NCBI GenBank assembly: GCA_949318235.1
Contig: OX439135.1
Coordinates: 25,576,050-25,640,049, forward strand
Source: Ecdyonurus torrentis
Lineage: Eukaryota; Arthropoda; Insecta; Ephemeroptera; Heptageniidae
Direction of reading: 5' to 3'
DNA: 64,000 nucleotides
Shown: in pieces, positions 14,100 through 29,217 of the stretch
Position numbering within the stretch: position 1 is the stretch's first letter
How the letters are laid out: every line of letters starts with the position of its first letter
Notes under the pieces: generated by a model
The model's input: the letters and a program-made list of their open reading frames with translations, nothing else
The model's database searches: none
What the model was told of the DNA's origin: nothing
Program-made: the position numbers and the translations under genes

Positions 14100-17000
14100 T
14101 CTTCAGGTAGACCGGTAAGGTCATCTGCCAAACATTTGACGATTTCGCTCAAATTTGGTTCAAACATCGGGTATGGGTCCTAGAGAAAATAATTTTCTCG
14201 GATTTGGAAAATCTTGAAAATTTCCAGAAAAATCGCGAATTTCAAAATTTTTATTTTACCTGACTTTGCTTGGGAAAACCATTAATTGCTCCTAAATAAA
14301 TTATAATTATCAAACCAAACTAGGCGGATGTTATGACCATTGACCAAGCCTTGTTTTATGATGGGTGACCCATGACCTTGAACTCGTTTAAAGGTCAATG
14401 AACTGTGTTCAAAACGGAAAAGTGGAAAAATGGCCGATTTACGTAATTATTTTTGTTCGTTTTTTTTTTTTTGCATCATTTTTTAGTCCATAATGTCCTT
14501 AAGATGTGTGCCAAGTTTTGGAATGGGACCTCTGCAACTTTTGACGTGGCGCCACGTCAAGCGGTGGCACCTCTAGTAGGTTACGGGGAACCGCTCAAGT
14601 TTAAAAATCGAAAAAAAAACAAGTTACACAGATAACAAAACCAAACTTGGTGTACTTAGGGACACATATATGGACCATAATTCAAGAAAGTTTGAAATAC
14701 GAGGCGCGAAAATTGAAAAAGTGACAGTTGCATTACTATCGAGAAGAATGGATTTTCGCAATTTTCTCTGTATTCATGAAATTGATTGAACATTAAAGCT
14801 TACCTTAAGACTCAAAAACTATGTATACTTAAAAACACAGTTTAAACATGTGGCGCAAAAATTCAAAAAATGGAATCGCCAATTATTAAAAATAATGTGA
14901 TTTTATGCAATTTTATTTTATTTTCATCCCTTTAAATCAAATTTCTTGGACACTCAAATTAAATTGAGACTCAAAATTTACTATAAGGGTGGTATGTATA
15001 CCTATAATATGTAAAATCTACAATTTTGTCATATTTTTCTAATAACAATAGAGTAATGTTACATTTTTAGGAAGAATACGTAATTATTTACGAGCCTTAA
15101 TTGTTGTATGATGCGTCTACGTAATACAATACCTGACAAACTATTTGAAAAATATTTTCAAATATTTTTAGTGGTCTAAAACAATCATCGTTATAAAAAA
15201 AAAGGTTTATTCATAAAAACGTCACATTTTACCATTAAAATTAAAAATATATAATAAAATTATAGATTTTATTTATTACAGGTATACATACCAGCTTTCT
15301 AGTAAATTTTGAGTCTCAATTTAACTTGAGTGTCCAAGAAATTTGATTTAAAGGGGTGAAAATAAAATAAAATTGCATCAAGTCACATTATTTTTAATAA
15401 TTAGCGATTCCATTTTTTGAATTTTCGCGCCACATGTTTAAAACTTATTGAAATATGTTTCATAATGTGTGTTTTTAAGTATACATAGTTTTTAAGTCTT
15501 AAGGTAAGCTTTTATGTTCAATCAATTTCATGAGAAAATTGCGAAAATCCATTTTTCTCGATAGTAATGCTACTGTCACTTTTTCAATTTTCGCGTCTCG
15601 TATTTCAAACTTTTCTGAATTATGGTACATATTATGTGTCCCTAAGTACACCAAGTTTGGTTTTGTTATCTGTGTAACTTGTTTTTTTTTTTCGATTTTT
15701 AAACTTGAGCGGTTCCCCGTAACCTACTCGAGGTGCCACCGCTTGACGTGGCGCCACGTCTAAAGTTACAGAGGTCCCATTCCAAAACTTGGCACACATC
15801 TTAAGGACATTATGGACTAAAAAACGATGCAAAAAAAAAATGAACAAAAATAATTACGTAAATCGGCCATTTTTCCACTTTTCCGTTTTGAACCCAGTTC
15901 ATTGACCATTACACAAGTTCAAGGTCATGGTTCACCCATCATAAAACAAGGCTTGGTCAATGGTCATAACATCCGCCTAGTTTGGTTTGATAATTATAAT
16001 TTATTTAGGAGCAATTAATGGTTTTCCCAAGCAAAGTCAGGTAAAATAAAAATTTTAAAATTTGCGATTTTTTCGGAAATTTTCAAGATTTTCCAAATCC
16101 GAGAAATTTTTTTTCTCTAGGACCCATACTCGATGTTTGAACCAAATTTGAGCGAAATCGTCAAATGTTTGGCAGATGACCTTACGGTCCACCTAAAGGA
16201 CGTCATATATAAATATATATAATTAAATTAAATGTTATGCTTGATACGTACTCTATACAATTTACATTTATAAAAATAAGTAAAAAACAAGAATTAAAAA
16301 ATAAATTTTTTCAATTCCTCAAATTTAATTATTTCGAATATATTTTCTTTAGATTTTTTATAATAATTATCATTAAATACATATTTATTCTTTAATACTG
16401 TTATATTCTTTTCAAATAAACAACTTTAACCTACCTTAAACTTTAATTAAAACATAAATTTAACCAAACCAAACTAAATTTTTATTCATCATCTCTTAAA
16501 ATAATTTGTAGAAAATCATAATATTTAGTTGTGTTCTACTAAAAAAAAAAAAACAACGTAATTATGCTATTGTCCCTTACAAAATAATGTTATCTGTGTA
16601 TCCATGTGCAAAACACGTATACATTTTTGTCATTTTTATTTACATGTTCATTTTAGTTACAAGCTAAAGAAATATCAAATTGCAAAGAATTTACTTGCAA
16701 AAAGGTAATACCTTATTTTTTTGTAACATTTTAAAATAATTTTAACAATATGAATTACAAAATAACATTTTAAAGCTATACTTGTCAAATAAAGTATAAT
16801 AAAAAAGGAACTAGAAAAATATGAAATCTTAATATTTTATTTATGCAATAAATATATATATCATGAAATTTTAGGATCATAAATGCAAATACTGTTTGAG
16901 TACCGCTCGACACAAAGGTAAGTACGAGCGTATCGACCATAAGTTCAACTTTTGCATTGTTGTTAATTATGTAGTACACTGTTATTTTAATCATGCAGAA

Positions 17001-20000
17001 TAAAAGATGATATTTTGAAATCAAAGAACTATTTAAAAAATATATATATTGTATTATAATATATTTATTGCATGAACAGCTTTAAGCTTTATATTACAAC
17101 GTATTTACAGTCTTGGGTTCGATTATCGTACATGTAAATACTATATCGATATTTCGTTATCGATGCCATAATATCGATTAACAATTTTATAAATTATCGT
17201 CACATGTAGATTAACAAATATTGAAAATTAAATAATGTATTTGATAACGATACTTTTTGCTCAAAAGTAAGAAAAGCATGCATAGAAAATTTTGAAAAGT
17301 ATTTAAAAAAATACGACAAAATGCAGAATAAATGAGACGTGTAATCATTGTACAGTGTACTTATAATAAAAAATTACCATTCAAACTTGGTCCATTTTTG
17401 CGCGGCATAAAATGTGAAGAGCGAAATAGGTGATCTCGTGTCTACCGTGAGCATATGCTTGTAAAAAAGATTACTAGGGGCTGCTTCGTGCGTCGCTCAG
17501 GTAAGCTGCAGTTAGCCAGCACAGTCAGCCCAACACTCCGCGGTTACCAACTGTCCTCTTTTTAAGAGGACATCCTCTTTTTCGGGCTTTTGTCCTCTGT
17601 CCTCTCAAGTACCAAAAAGGACAAGGACTGTCCTCTTTTTGGCCTTCAAAAAGAGGACAACAAAAAGTTCATTTAGTAGAAAAAATTTAAGGAAAATTCA
17701 AAAAATTTCTTTCGCCTGCGGCGAGCAAAACTTTGCGCAACTTCTCTAAAATGCATTTAATTTATTTTATTTAAAAAAAAAAAGTTAGTTAGAAAATATA
17801 AGCACACCTAAAGACCAACAATATACTAATTAAGTGCTAGCAAATGATTTGATGTTCCTGTCACAATTTTAATGTTTACTTTTTTTATGGGGGAAATGAA
17901 ACGAACAGAAATTTAACAAAAAATATACTTATTAAATGAAAAAACTAGCTGCGATAGTAAAATTGATTGAAAAACAGGAAACCGTCTGAGAAATATTGAC
18001 TTGGGGATTTTTTTGTACCATATTTTATACCATATGTATGGCATCATTTTGATGCCATTTTCTAAAATTCCTGGATAATTTTTTTTTCAAGTTCCATCTC
18101 TAGATTTATCTGTTCAGGGTGCAGGACACACGGGATGATTAAAAAAAATTGCAACTCTTTTCTAATAAAAATAGCACGTAATTATTTTGTGGCCCAGGTA
18201 GTTTAAACTAAAAAATTAAAGTTTCTTCATAAATAGCTTTATAGGTATTGCCAAAAACACAATGATTGAAACATAAAATAAAAAAAGAAAATTTTAGAAA
18301 TAAACATTATTTTATGATAATTAGATCCTGAGAAAAAATCTGATATATAGTATTGCTCAATTTTTAATTCTCTCTCTATATATCACTTTTTTTTCCTTCA
18401 AATGTTTATAAATTTAAATATTTTTAAATATTTTGTACATTCTAATAACTAAAAAATTAAGTATATTGGCGACAAATTTTTATCCCCTCTCTCATCACAA
18501 CTTTAAAAAGTAATTAAAAATTCCTCAACTGCTCAAAAAAAAAAAAAAAAAAAAAAAAAAACTTGAAATATTGAATAATGGAGCTTATTGGTTTAACGCT
18601 CAAGGAAAGCTAAGGGTACCCTATTTTAACATTACGCTAATGAGGAGAAAAAGTTATTATTATTATTTATTTTTTTCAATTTTTGAGAACACTTAATCTG
18701 TGCCCGATTCTGGAGAAATTTAAATGAGAAATACTAGGCATAATAGGCGTGTTTTAAGCCTAGAAATTTTTTAAGATTTTTTTTTTAACCGACAACCTCC
18801 AAATTACATTATATATTTTTTAATCTTTTTGGACCTAATTATTTAATAAAAATATTCATATCTTACGTTAAATGAATGGTTTTAAAATAAGATTAAAATA
18901 CTCAAACATGGGCCAGAAATAGCACCAAATTGTGAATTTTAATCCAAAATTCTCAAAATTTCTTAAGGGGGACACCCCCGCACCCCCGGCAGGGGGGTGT
19001 CCCCCCCTGCACCCCCCCTCAGTATAGGGTAACCTGTCCTCTTTTCATGTTTCAAATAGTTGGTAACCCTGTCTCCGCGTGATGCATCTTTACCTCAACT
19101 TCTCTCTCTCTCTCTTTCTCTCTCTCTCTGTGCCACTTTTTTTGTCACCGCCCGCCAATAAATGCAAGTTCCTAGTCGTCAGATATTGCATAAAAATACA
19201 AATTTCACAAAATAAAAAGGTTAGGATAACATGTCAATAAATCCTATTTTATAATATATTGCAATTATTTAGTTGAATATTTGTCTTATTAATAATATAA
19301 TAGAAAAATAAATTAAAATTTTATGTTATTGTGAAATAATAGGCAGTTTAGGAACTGTAAAAAAAATACAAATTCAAAGTAAAATGCATTTATTAAATAT
19401 TAAATTATTTAAATTTAAAAAAAAAAGAATAAAATAAAAACAGTAATATATTATTAGTGTTATTAGTTATTATTATTAATTATTAATATTTACTATTTAA
19501 AATTTAAACATCAAAATTGTTTTGTGTAAATAGTATTTTTATGCAATAACTGACGAGTAGAAACTTGCATTAATTTTATTGGCGGTGACAAAAAAAAAAG
19601 TGGCAGAGAAAGTATGAGAGAGAGAGAGAAGTCGAGGTAAAGATGCATCATGCGGAGTGTTGATGCATCAATCGGAGGCCTTACGAAAAGCCGGAACGAT
19701 TGGAATGAACAGGTAATGAAACAAATTGACGCACGAAATTGCGCAATATTTATGGCGCATAGTTTAAATAAAATATAATCAAAATAGGCTATTAGAAACA
19801 CTTAAAACAACAAAAAACGAGTCAAAATAATCATTGAAGACACAATAAATCGTATTTAAGCAATAAAGTTCAAGAAAACACAATTATAAACCACAAATCA
19901 TAAAGATAAACGTACTTGCTTTTCAAGTTAAGCGCCATTAATCAGCTGGATCAATATCGTTCCAATTTGTTTCATTCCCTGTTCATTCCTCGTTCATTCC

Positions 20001-20567
20001 AGTCGTTCCGGCTTTTCGTAAGGCCTCTAAGGCTGTGCTTGCTAACTGCAGCTTACCTGAGCAACGCACGAAGCGGCCTCTAGTAATCTTTTTTACAAGC
20101 ATATTTGCTTACGGCAGACACGAGATCGCCTATTTCACTCTTCACATTTTATGCCGCGCAAAAATGGTCCAAGTTTAAATGGTAATTTTTTATTATAAAT
20201 AAACTCTGTACAGTACTGTCATTGAGCAAGATTTAAATATTTTATTTCAATAAAAATTTTGCGCTATGATTTATAGTTATCGTTATTGCAAAACTATTAA
20301 TGTTCTCTATATATAGTATCGTTATCGTAGGCGATTTTTTTTGTTTTTAAGTAACGAGTAACGATATCGTTATAGTAGTGAGGCTAAAGTATTTTAATTG
20401 TTATAGAGATCTTGGGTAAAGGAACCCGAGACTGCAGCATAACCTAAAATTTTTTAATATATTTATTTATACTATTCAAATTTAATTATTCGTTATAAAT
20501 TTTTCAGTTCAAGACTTTTTACCAACAATATGCGGAGACAAAAGACTATTCCTGAGCAAAAGATGGG

Positions 20568-20660
<93 letters not shown>

Positions 20661-23600
20661 GCTTGTTAATTTATTTATATATTGGTATTAAAAAAAGCAA
20701 TGGCAGGTATAGCAGATACTGTATGCAGTTACTCATAGTAACATAGTAATAATATCTTAATAACATTCCCACGTAAATGCATTCTAATAACATTATATTT
20801 TATTACTTAACATTTAATACAGGCTTCTTCTTTTTACGACGCTGCCCAAGATTGTCGCGCTCTGGGACTTTGTCCCGCACATGTCACAACTAAAGAGGAA
20901 ATGATTTGTGTGTTCAAAGCTTTTAAGATGGCAAAAGGTAAATATAACAAACCTGGCAGGGGATATTACTAGAGATTTTTAAGGAGAGATCGAAGCACGT
21001 TCCTAAAAGTTTAGACTTCTTATACCTAACAAAGTGTCTGAATGTTTGCCCAAGTCCTCGCAGGTGGCGTACGTTGAGTGATATACGTGAATAACAAAGT
21101 TGTATAAAAGTATAACAAAGAGTATAACAAAGTTGAAGTATCATAAATTTATTATTGAAAGCATCAGAATTAACTCTCATATTCTTTCTTTCTCCATCTC
21201 ACTTTCTAATACACTCGTGTACGAGATAGCTAAAACAGGTGAGAAGATTTTTACTGGATATCAAGTCCAAAGTGAGTCACAAAACTTTACAAGTTGTTGG
21301 GACAACACGACACTTCCTTCAGATCTTTGGGCCAAAGAAAAACAACCTACTTTGAATGAGAATTCTCATCACTGTATTGGCTTATTGGCAGCAAAGATGT
21401 ATCACTTATCTGGGTTTCAGAAGTTTCATTGTGCAAATTTTGTACACGCCCTTTGTCAGGTAATAGTTATGCTGTTCGCAAACTTTGTTCTCTGCTTCTA
21501 AAATGACGATAGATCAACTTTGGTAGCTTATGTATAAAAATGCGCATTTTTGCGTGCAAGAGAACAGGGTTTACGAACAACACTAGTAAGTATCAGTAGT
21601 TGACTTTGAGATTGATTGTTGCTTTGACTGCTATTGTTTTGTACTTGATGTATGTTCATAGGGTTAGATCGATTAATTGATTGATATTTGTTTGTTTATT
21701 TACGTATTTATTTAGAATATGACGAATGAAACAAACGACTCACCGACCATGGAAATAACAACTTTAAGATCACAAAGTTTACCCACAGTGACAAGAAATA
21801 TGACAGTTGAGAAGATAACCACTTCGCTAAAAAGTGAAATTTCTAATCAAACTTCTCCAGGCTTAGTAACCAAGATATTGATGGATTCAATGCAAAACTT
21901 AACTGTAGCGCCTCAAGTTTCAATGAGTATTGTATCCACTTCTTACTCGAATTCTTATGTAAGTTCGCTCAAAAAGAAAATTTTCTGACAATAAAGTTAT
22001 TAAAATATATAACTTTGTAATTTCACACAATAATCGCGTTACCAATATTTTTTTTTTTAAATTTCATTTTTTTTTTTATTGCAGAACATAATTATTATTT
22101 AAAAATAAAACTGTAAAATCTCGCACGTATAAAATATGTTGCATACCCCTGGCAAAAGTGTATCCATGGATAATAAATTATCCATGGGGATTTCAACATT
22201 TTCCCCATGGATAGTTTCTATCCATGGGAAATTATTGTCCATGGACAAATTGCCCATGGATAGTTTTTTTCCCATGGATAAAAACTATCCATGGGGAAAA
22301 TGTTGAAATCCCCATGGATAATTTTTCTGTCAGTGGATATTCACTTTATCATGCATTTTTTTTTAAACTATCAATCTATAGTGGTTATTTGTTAATATAT
22401 GCTCTTAATCAACAAATTAGAATGACTTTTTGGGGTATTAAAAATTGAGTTACATCGAAAAACGCGATAAAATTTTTTACGGGTTGGTAATTTTTTGAAA
22501 TAAACCCACTTTTTGGAAAGAAAATTTAAAAAAACGAAATTTTTTTTTCATTGATTCTAGTTAAAGATTAAAAAATAAACACTTTTTATTCTTATGCACT
22601 TTTTATTTTTTTGCACTCGGACTGTGTAAATGAGCTTGGATCGTCATATTCATCATGCCGCCCGTCACGCTTAAAAATAATTCCCATGGACACACAAAAC
22701 TATCCATGGGAATTATAAAATATGTGGGAAAAATTAAAATCTGTCCATGGATATTCAATTTCTCATGGATAGAAATAAAGTCCACGTGGGAAACACTAAT
22801 ATCCATGGGAAATATATTTAAACTATCCATGGGAATTATAAACTACGTGGGAAATATTAAAATCTGTCCATGGATATTTAAATTCCCATGGATATAAAAA
22901 AAGTCCACGTGGGAAATACTAATATCCATGGGAAATATGTAAATATCCATGGGAAACCAGACATTATCCATGGGAATCATTGAATATCCATGGATAACTT
23001 TTGCCAGGGACAAATTGATACGTTCAGTTCTCATTGATCGATCATTTCAATATTTACACACCTTTCTATCTGTTCGGTAAAAGACCACGTTTTAGTCTTT
23101 CTGGAAAGAGCTGCATATTATCATTGACAATAAATGTATAAATGACTTAATGTTTTATTTAAGATTATTAAACGTTTGATTAAATCTCATTTAAATAACT
23201 GTTGTTGTGAATTTTGCATGGTTGTGTAGTTGATTTATATTTGAAATTGTTTGAAAAATTTTTTATTTGAAGTTTATTGTGATTTAAAGTTGTTTTTTAT
23301 TAGTTTATTCTGAGATGGAGTTTTTGAAGTTTAATTAAAAATAATAGTATTATAATTGGAATAATTTTAATTCAAGAAATGTAAACACTAGTTGAATCTA
23401 ATTGAGTGATGTTTTACTTCTTAATATGTTGTATTTATTTAAGTTTTTCGTTGCATTACGTAAGGGTGGAATTGCAGTTGATGAAATTGATACCAAGATA
23501 TAGGCATGAGTATCATTGAATTAGTTTTTAAGTACGAGAGAAATATATTAATAAAATTTAATAAAATTAACCGATTTTTTAAAAATAAAATTGCTAAAAA

Positions 23601-23700
23601 CGAAGTTTGTCCTATGTTGACCAATACCTACACATATATCAATGTTATACACTACATTCGACTTCTCAGTTGTTTTTTTAACACTTTATAATCGTACTAC

Positions 23701-23747
<47 letters not shown>

Positions 23748-24894
23748 AAAAATTTCAGTTTTGTCTTACCTTCTGTAAAACAACTGGCCTTTCACTCGCT
23801 GCTTAATTTGATGATGAAAAATAACAGACAACACCAAAACTTGTCACTATAGCAGCTACAATGTTACATAGGGCAAAAATGCACTGCAATGATAACAACG
23901 TAAGAATAAATGAAGAAATTAATAAAATAGAAGATTTAAGATAAAATGACTATTTATTACATGTTGTTGCTAAAATAAAAAATAAAAACCACACAGAAAA
24001 AAAAACAGAAGAAAAGAAACCAGACGCAACTATCTGCATCCCCTATATACAAGGTTTAAGTGAAAAAATACAACGTATAGGTAAAGGAGTCAATCTTCGT
24101 ATTGTTTGTTCTTCAAAAGAAACATTAAAATCAAGTTTAACACGTAAAAAACCAGACATGAAGAAAAATATGAATAAAGATGTAGTATATTCTATTCCCC
24201 GTGTATGTGAGAAAGAATATCGGAGAAACAGGTTGACCATTAGAGATCAGGGTGAATGAACACAGGCAAAAAATAGAAAAAAGAGATACAGGATATTCAA
24301 AACTAGTAGATCATGCGCTGGAAAGTAATCATCAAACTCTATGGGAAAAAACAAAAGTAATAGGAACAAAGAGTCACTATAAAAAAAGAAAAATATTAGA
24401 ATCAATAGAAATGGCAAGAAGAAAAAATGAAACAATTAGTCAGCCCAGTTTTGAATTACCACCTATTTGGATTCCACTCATAGATTCTTTTAAGAAAAGT
24501 GTACCACGTGACCGTACAGTTGAAAATGTAAACAACAATAAACCACCTGACGAGAACGAGCCACACCCCCCATTGCGGAGGTCGGCTCGCCTCGTGAGCA
24601 AGAGTTAGTAAGCTGATGAAGAGAGGCAGGCAAGTATATATAGTTTTATATACGCCCTCGAAAACGTTACAATTTTGTGTAAATATAACATATAGCTATG
24701 TATATGTTATTAAACTTTGAACTGAGTATTTTATTAACTTATATAGTGACAAGTTTTGGTTTGTGCTATTTTTATCACAAATTAAGCAGCGAGTGAAAGC
24801 CCAGTTGTTTTACAGAAGGTAAGACAAAAATAAAAATTCTATCATCATGTCACCTCGCTCGATATTCAAATTTGCAAACACACACATATATATG

Positions 24895-24988
<94 letters not shown>

Positions 24989-27900
24989 CATTAAATTAAA
25001 TGTAATGCTACTTATATATTATAGCAATGTTAATTATAATATTAGTAATGTAGAGTGCATATAGTAATTCTAATACACTCCATACAATTTACATTCATTA
25101 AAATAAGTAAAAACAAAATAAAAAACATATCACCAATTCCTCAAATTTAATTATTTCAAATATTTTTTTTTAGATATTTTGTTTAATCTTTAACACTGAA
25201 ATAGTCTTTTAAAATCAACAAATGTTCAACATAATTTGTTATAGAATATATCATTATCTCTTTAAGCAAAATGTAGAATATGCATTAATAGTTATCTGTA
25301 TAGGCAGGATGTTGTGTACTTGCACAAATGTATACTCGGTGTTGTCGATTTGCCTGTATTTTCAGCTAACAGGGTAGCTATTAGATCTAAATCTACCAGA
25401 CTGCGGAAAAGTGACTCTGCTGAGTATATGGTGCCTAGAATCAACGCAAACTATTATAATAATTCTGTTTTTTCCTAGAAGCGTTGATATAATAAGTTAG
25501 ATTGTGCTGTTAAAGAGATGGCTGCGTCTGTGTTTTTAAAACATGTATAATCTAGTATTTTTTTTCTATTTTATGTTTACTAATGGATAATTAACTCCAT
25601 GGGCTTTGCCTTTTTAATTATACTTTTGATCTTTTGAGCAATTGCATCATTTTTTACTTTGACTGTTATGTCTGTATAATTCCTTGCTCAATAAATCTAT
25701 ATTATTATTATTATTATTATTAAATCATAATATTTAGTGGTTTTGTACTTCAAATCCACATCGTATTGATACTTTTGTCCCTTACAGAATAATTTTATCT
25801 TGGTATCCATTTGCTAAACACTTACATTACTATTTATATGTTCATTTTAGTTGCGGGCTAAAGAAACATCAAAGTGCAGAGATTTCACTTGCAAAAAGGT
25901 AAGATCTCATTTTTTTAAACATTTACACATAATTTTAAACAATGAAATACAAAATAACATTTTAAAAATATATTCTTGTCGCAAATAAAGTACTAAAAAG
26001 AAAGTAGAAAATTATAAAATTTTGATTTTTATTTACAATAAAAATATCATTAACTTTTAGGATCATAAATGCAAACACTGTTATAAAATTACTCGAAGAA
26101 AAGGTAAGGCTACATTAATTATAGTAGTGAGGCTACATTGATAATAGTAGTGAGGCTACATTGATTATAGTAGTGAGGCTACATTGATAATAGTAGTGAG
26201 GCTACATTGATTATAGTAGTGAGGCTACATTGATTATAGTAGTGAAGCTAAATTGATTATAGTAGTGAGGCTACATTGATTATAGTAGTGAGGCTACATT
26301 AATTATAGTAGTGAGGCTACATTGATTATAGTAGTGAGGCTACATTGATTATAGTAGTGAGGCTACATTAATTATAGTAGTGAGGCTACATTGATTATAG
26401 TAGTGAGGCTACATTGATTATAGTAGTGAGGCTACATTGATTATAGTAGTGAGGCTACATTGATTATAGTAGTGAGGCTACATTGATTATAGTAGTGAGG
26501 CTACATTAATTATAGTAGTGAGGATACATTGATTGTAGTAGTGAGGCTACATTGATTATAGTAGTGAGGCTACATTGATTATAGTAGTGAGGCTACATTG
26601 ATTATAGTAGTGAGGCTACATTGATTATAGTAGTGAGGCTACATTGATTATAGTAGTGAGGCTACATTGATTATAGTAGTGAGGCTACATTGATTATAGT
26701 AGTGAGGCTACATTGATTATAGTAGTGAAGCTACATTGATTATAGTAGTGAAGCTAAATTGATTATAGTAGTGAGGCTACATTGATTATAGTAGTGAGGC
26801 TACATTGATTATAGTAGTGAGGCTACATTGATTATAGTAGTGAGGCTACATTGATTATAGTAGTGAGGCTACATTGATTATAGTAGTGAGGCTACATTGA
26901 TTATAGTAGTAAGGCTACATTGATTATAGTAGTGAGGCTACATTGATTATAACAGTGAGGCTACATTGATTATAGTAGTGAGGCTACATTGATTATAGTA
27001 GTGAGGTTACATTGATTATAGTAATGAGGCTACATTGATTATAGTAGTGAGGCTACATTGATTATAGTAGTGAGGCTACATTGATTATAGTAGTGAGGCT
27101 ACATTGATTATAGTAGTAAGGCTACATTGATTATAGTAGTGAGGCTACATTGATTATAGTAGTGAGGCTACATTGATTATAGTTGTGAGGCTACATTGAT
27201 TATAGAAGTGAGGCTACATTGATTATAGAAGTCAGGCTACATTGATTATAGTAGTGAGGCTACATTGATTATAGTAGTGAGGCTACATTGATTATAGTAG
27301 TGAGGCTACATTGATTATAGTAGTGAGGCTACATTGATTATAGTAGTGAGGCTACATTGATTATAGTAGTGAGGCTACATTGATTATAGTAGTGAGGCTA
27401 CATTGATTGTAGTAGTGAGGCTACATTGATTATAGTAGTGGGGCTACATTGATTATAGTAGTGAGGCTACATTGATTATAGTAGTGAGGCTACATTAATT
27501 ATAGTAGTGAGGCTACATTGATTATAGTAGTGAGGCTACATTGATTATAGTAGTGAGGCTACATTATTTATAGTAGTGAGGCTACATTGATTATAGTAGT
27601 AAGACTACATTGATTATAGTAGTGAGGCTACATTGATTATAACAGTGAGGCTACATTGATTATAGTAGTGAGGATACATTGATTATAGTAGTGAGGTTAC
27701 ATTGATTATAGTAATGAGGCTACATTGATTATAGTAGTGAGGCTACATTGATTATAGTATTGTATATATTATGTGTTATTAGTGCTATAGAGATCTTGGG
27801 TATCAAACCCGAGACTGCAGCATTGCATAATATTTTATTGTATTTTTACTAAATTACTATACAAATTTAATTATTTGTTATAAATTTGTCAGTTGAAGAC

Positions 27901-28138
27901 TTTTTACCAACAATATGCGGTGACAAAATACTTTTCCTCAGCAAAAAATTGGTAAAATACTTAAACTATATATATAATATATATATCGTCGTGGTTCCGC
28001 TATAATGTCCGATGTCCATTTGACCTTGAAAAATATTTTTTGCTACAAATGCCCTGAAATGGGAAAATCCAAAATTTGGGGTCGATCAGATGATTTTTAT
28101 TTTTTCAAGGTCATTTGGACATTATAGCGGAACCACGA

Positions 28139-28201
<63 letters not shown>

Positions 28202-29141
28202 TATATGCTTGTTTATTTATTCATTTATATATTGGTATTAAAAAAAGTAATGGCAGGTCATAGCAGGTACTGTATGCAGTAACTCGCATAAAGTAACATA
28301 GTAATAATTTATTGATAACATTCTCACATAAATGAAAACATTATAATAACATTATATTGTAATTTTTTACATTTTAATACGCAGTCTTTTAGTTTTTACG
28401 ACGCTGCCCAAGATTGTCGTTCTCTGGGACTTTGTCCCGCACATGTCACAACTAAAGAGGAAATGATTTGTGTGTTCAAAGCTTTCAAGCAGACAAAAGG
28501 TAAATATAACAAACCTGGCTGGAGATATTGCTAGAGATTTTTAAGGAGAGATCGAAGCACGTTCCTAAAAGTTTAGACTTCTTATACTTAACAAAGGGTC
28601 TGAATGTTTGCCCAAGTACATGCAGGTGGCGTACGTTGCGTGATATATAACAAAGTTCAATTGTCGTACACATGTATTATTTGAAGCATCAGAATTAACT
28701 CATATATACTCTTTTTTCACTTTCTCACTTTTTCATACACTCGTGTACGAGGTAGCTGAAACAGGTGAGAAGATTTTTACTGGATATCAAGTCCAAAGTG
28801 AATCACAAAACTTTACAAGTTGTTGGGACAACACGACAGTTCCTCCAGATCTTTGGTCCAAAGATAAACAACCTGCTTTGAATAAGAATACTCCTCACTG
28901 TATTGGTTTATTGGCAGCAAAGATGTATTACTTATCTGGGTTTCAGAAATGTCATTGTTTAAATTTTGTACACGCCTTATGTCAGGTAATAGCAATGCGG
29001 TTTGCAAACTTTGTTCTCTGCTCCTATATATTAAATAACGATAGATCAACTTTGATAGTTTAAATATAGAATGCGCATTTTTTTTGTGCAAGAGAACATA
29101 GTTTAGGAACAACACTAGAAAGTATCAGTAGTTTACTTTGA

Positions 29142-29217
<76 letters not shown>

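Larger units (their letters stand above)
17349..20216. mobile_element. Large inverted-repeat element D with nested insertions
   Basis: Outer arms pair at 17349-17543 and about 20033-20216 (TTGCGCGGCATAAAATG, CTTACCTGAGC, TAACTGCAG). The arm continues at about 19074-19210 and pairs with 19510-19672 (GATGCATC, TTGGCGGTGACA). It is therefore interrupted on the left by a 1.5-kb insert (17544-19073) and on the right by a 360-bp insert (19673-20032). It fills most of the A1 beta-gamma intron. No transposase frame was seen. Confidence 0.75.
23745..24845 (+). mobile_element. Penelope-like element remnant with inverted flanks
   Basis: A decayed Penelope-like C-terminus lies between inverted copies of one sequence: TTTTGTCTTACCTTCTGT at about 23760 and ACAGAAGGTAAGAC at about 24815, plus CGCTGCTTAATTTG and its complement. 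Inverted terminal repeats are known for Penelope-like elements. Both sides are TA tracts (23701-23744, 24893-24985). It sits in the linker intron between A1 and A2. Confidence 0.8.

Noticed and set aside
26104..27757. CRISPR-like array
   Set aside because: Units are directly adjacent with no unique spacers, in an animal intron; it is a minisatellite. The same applies to 31150-32985.
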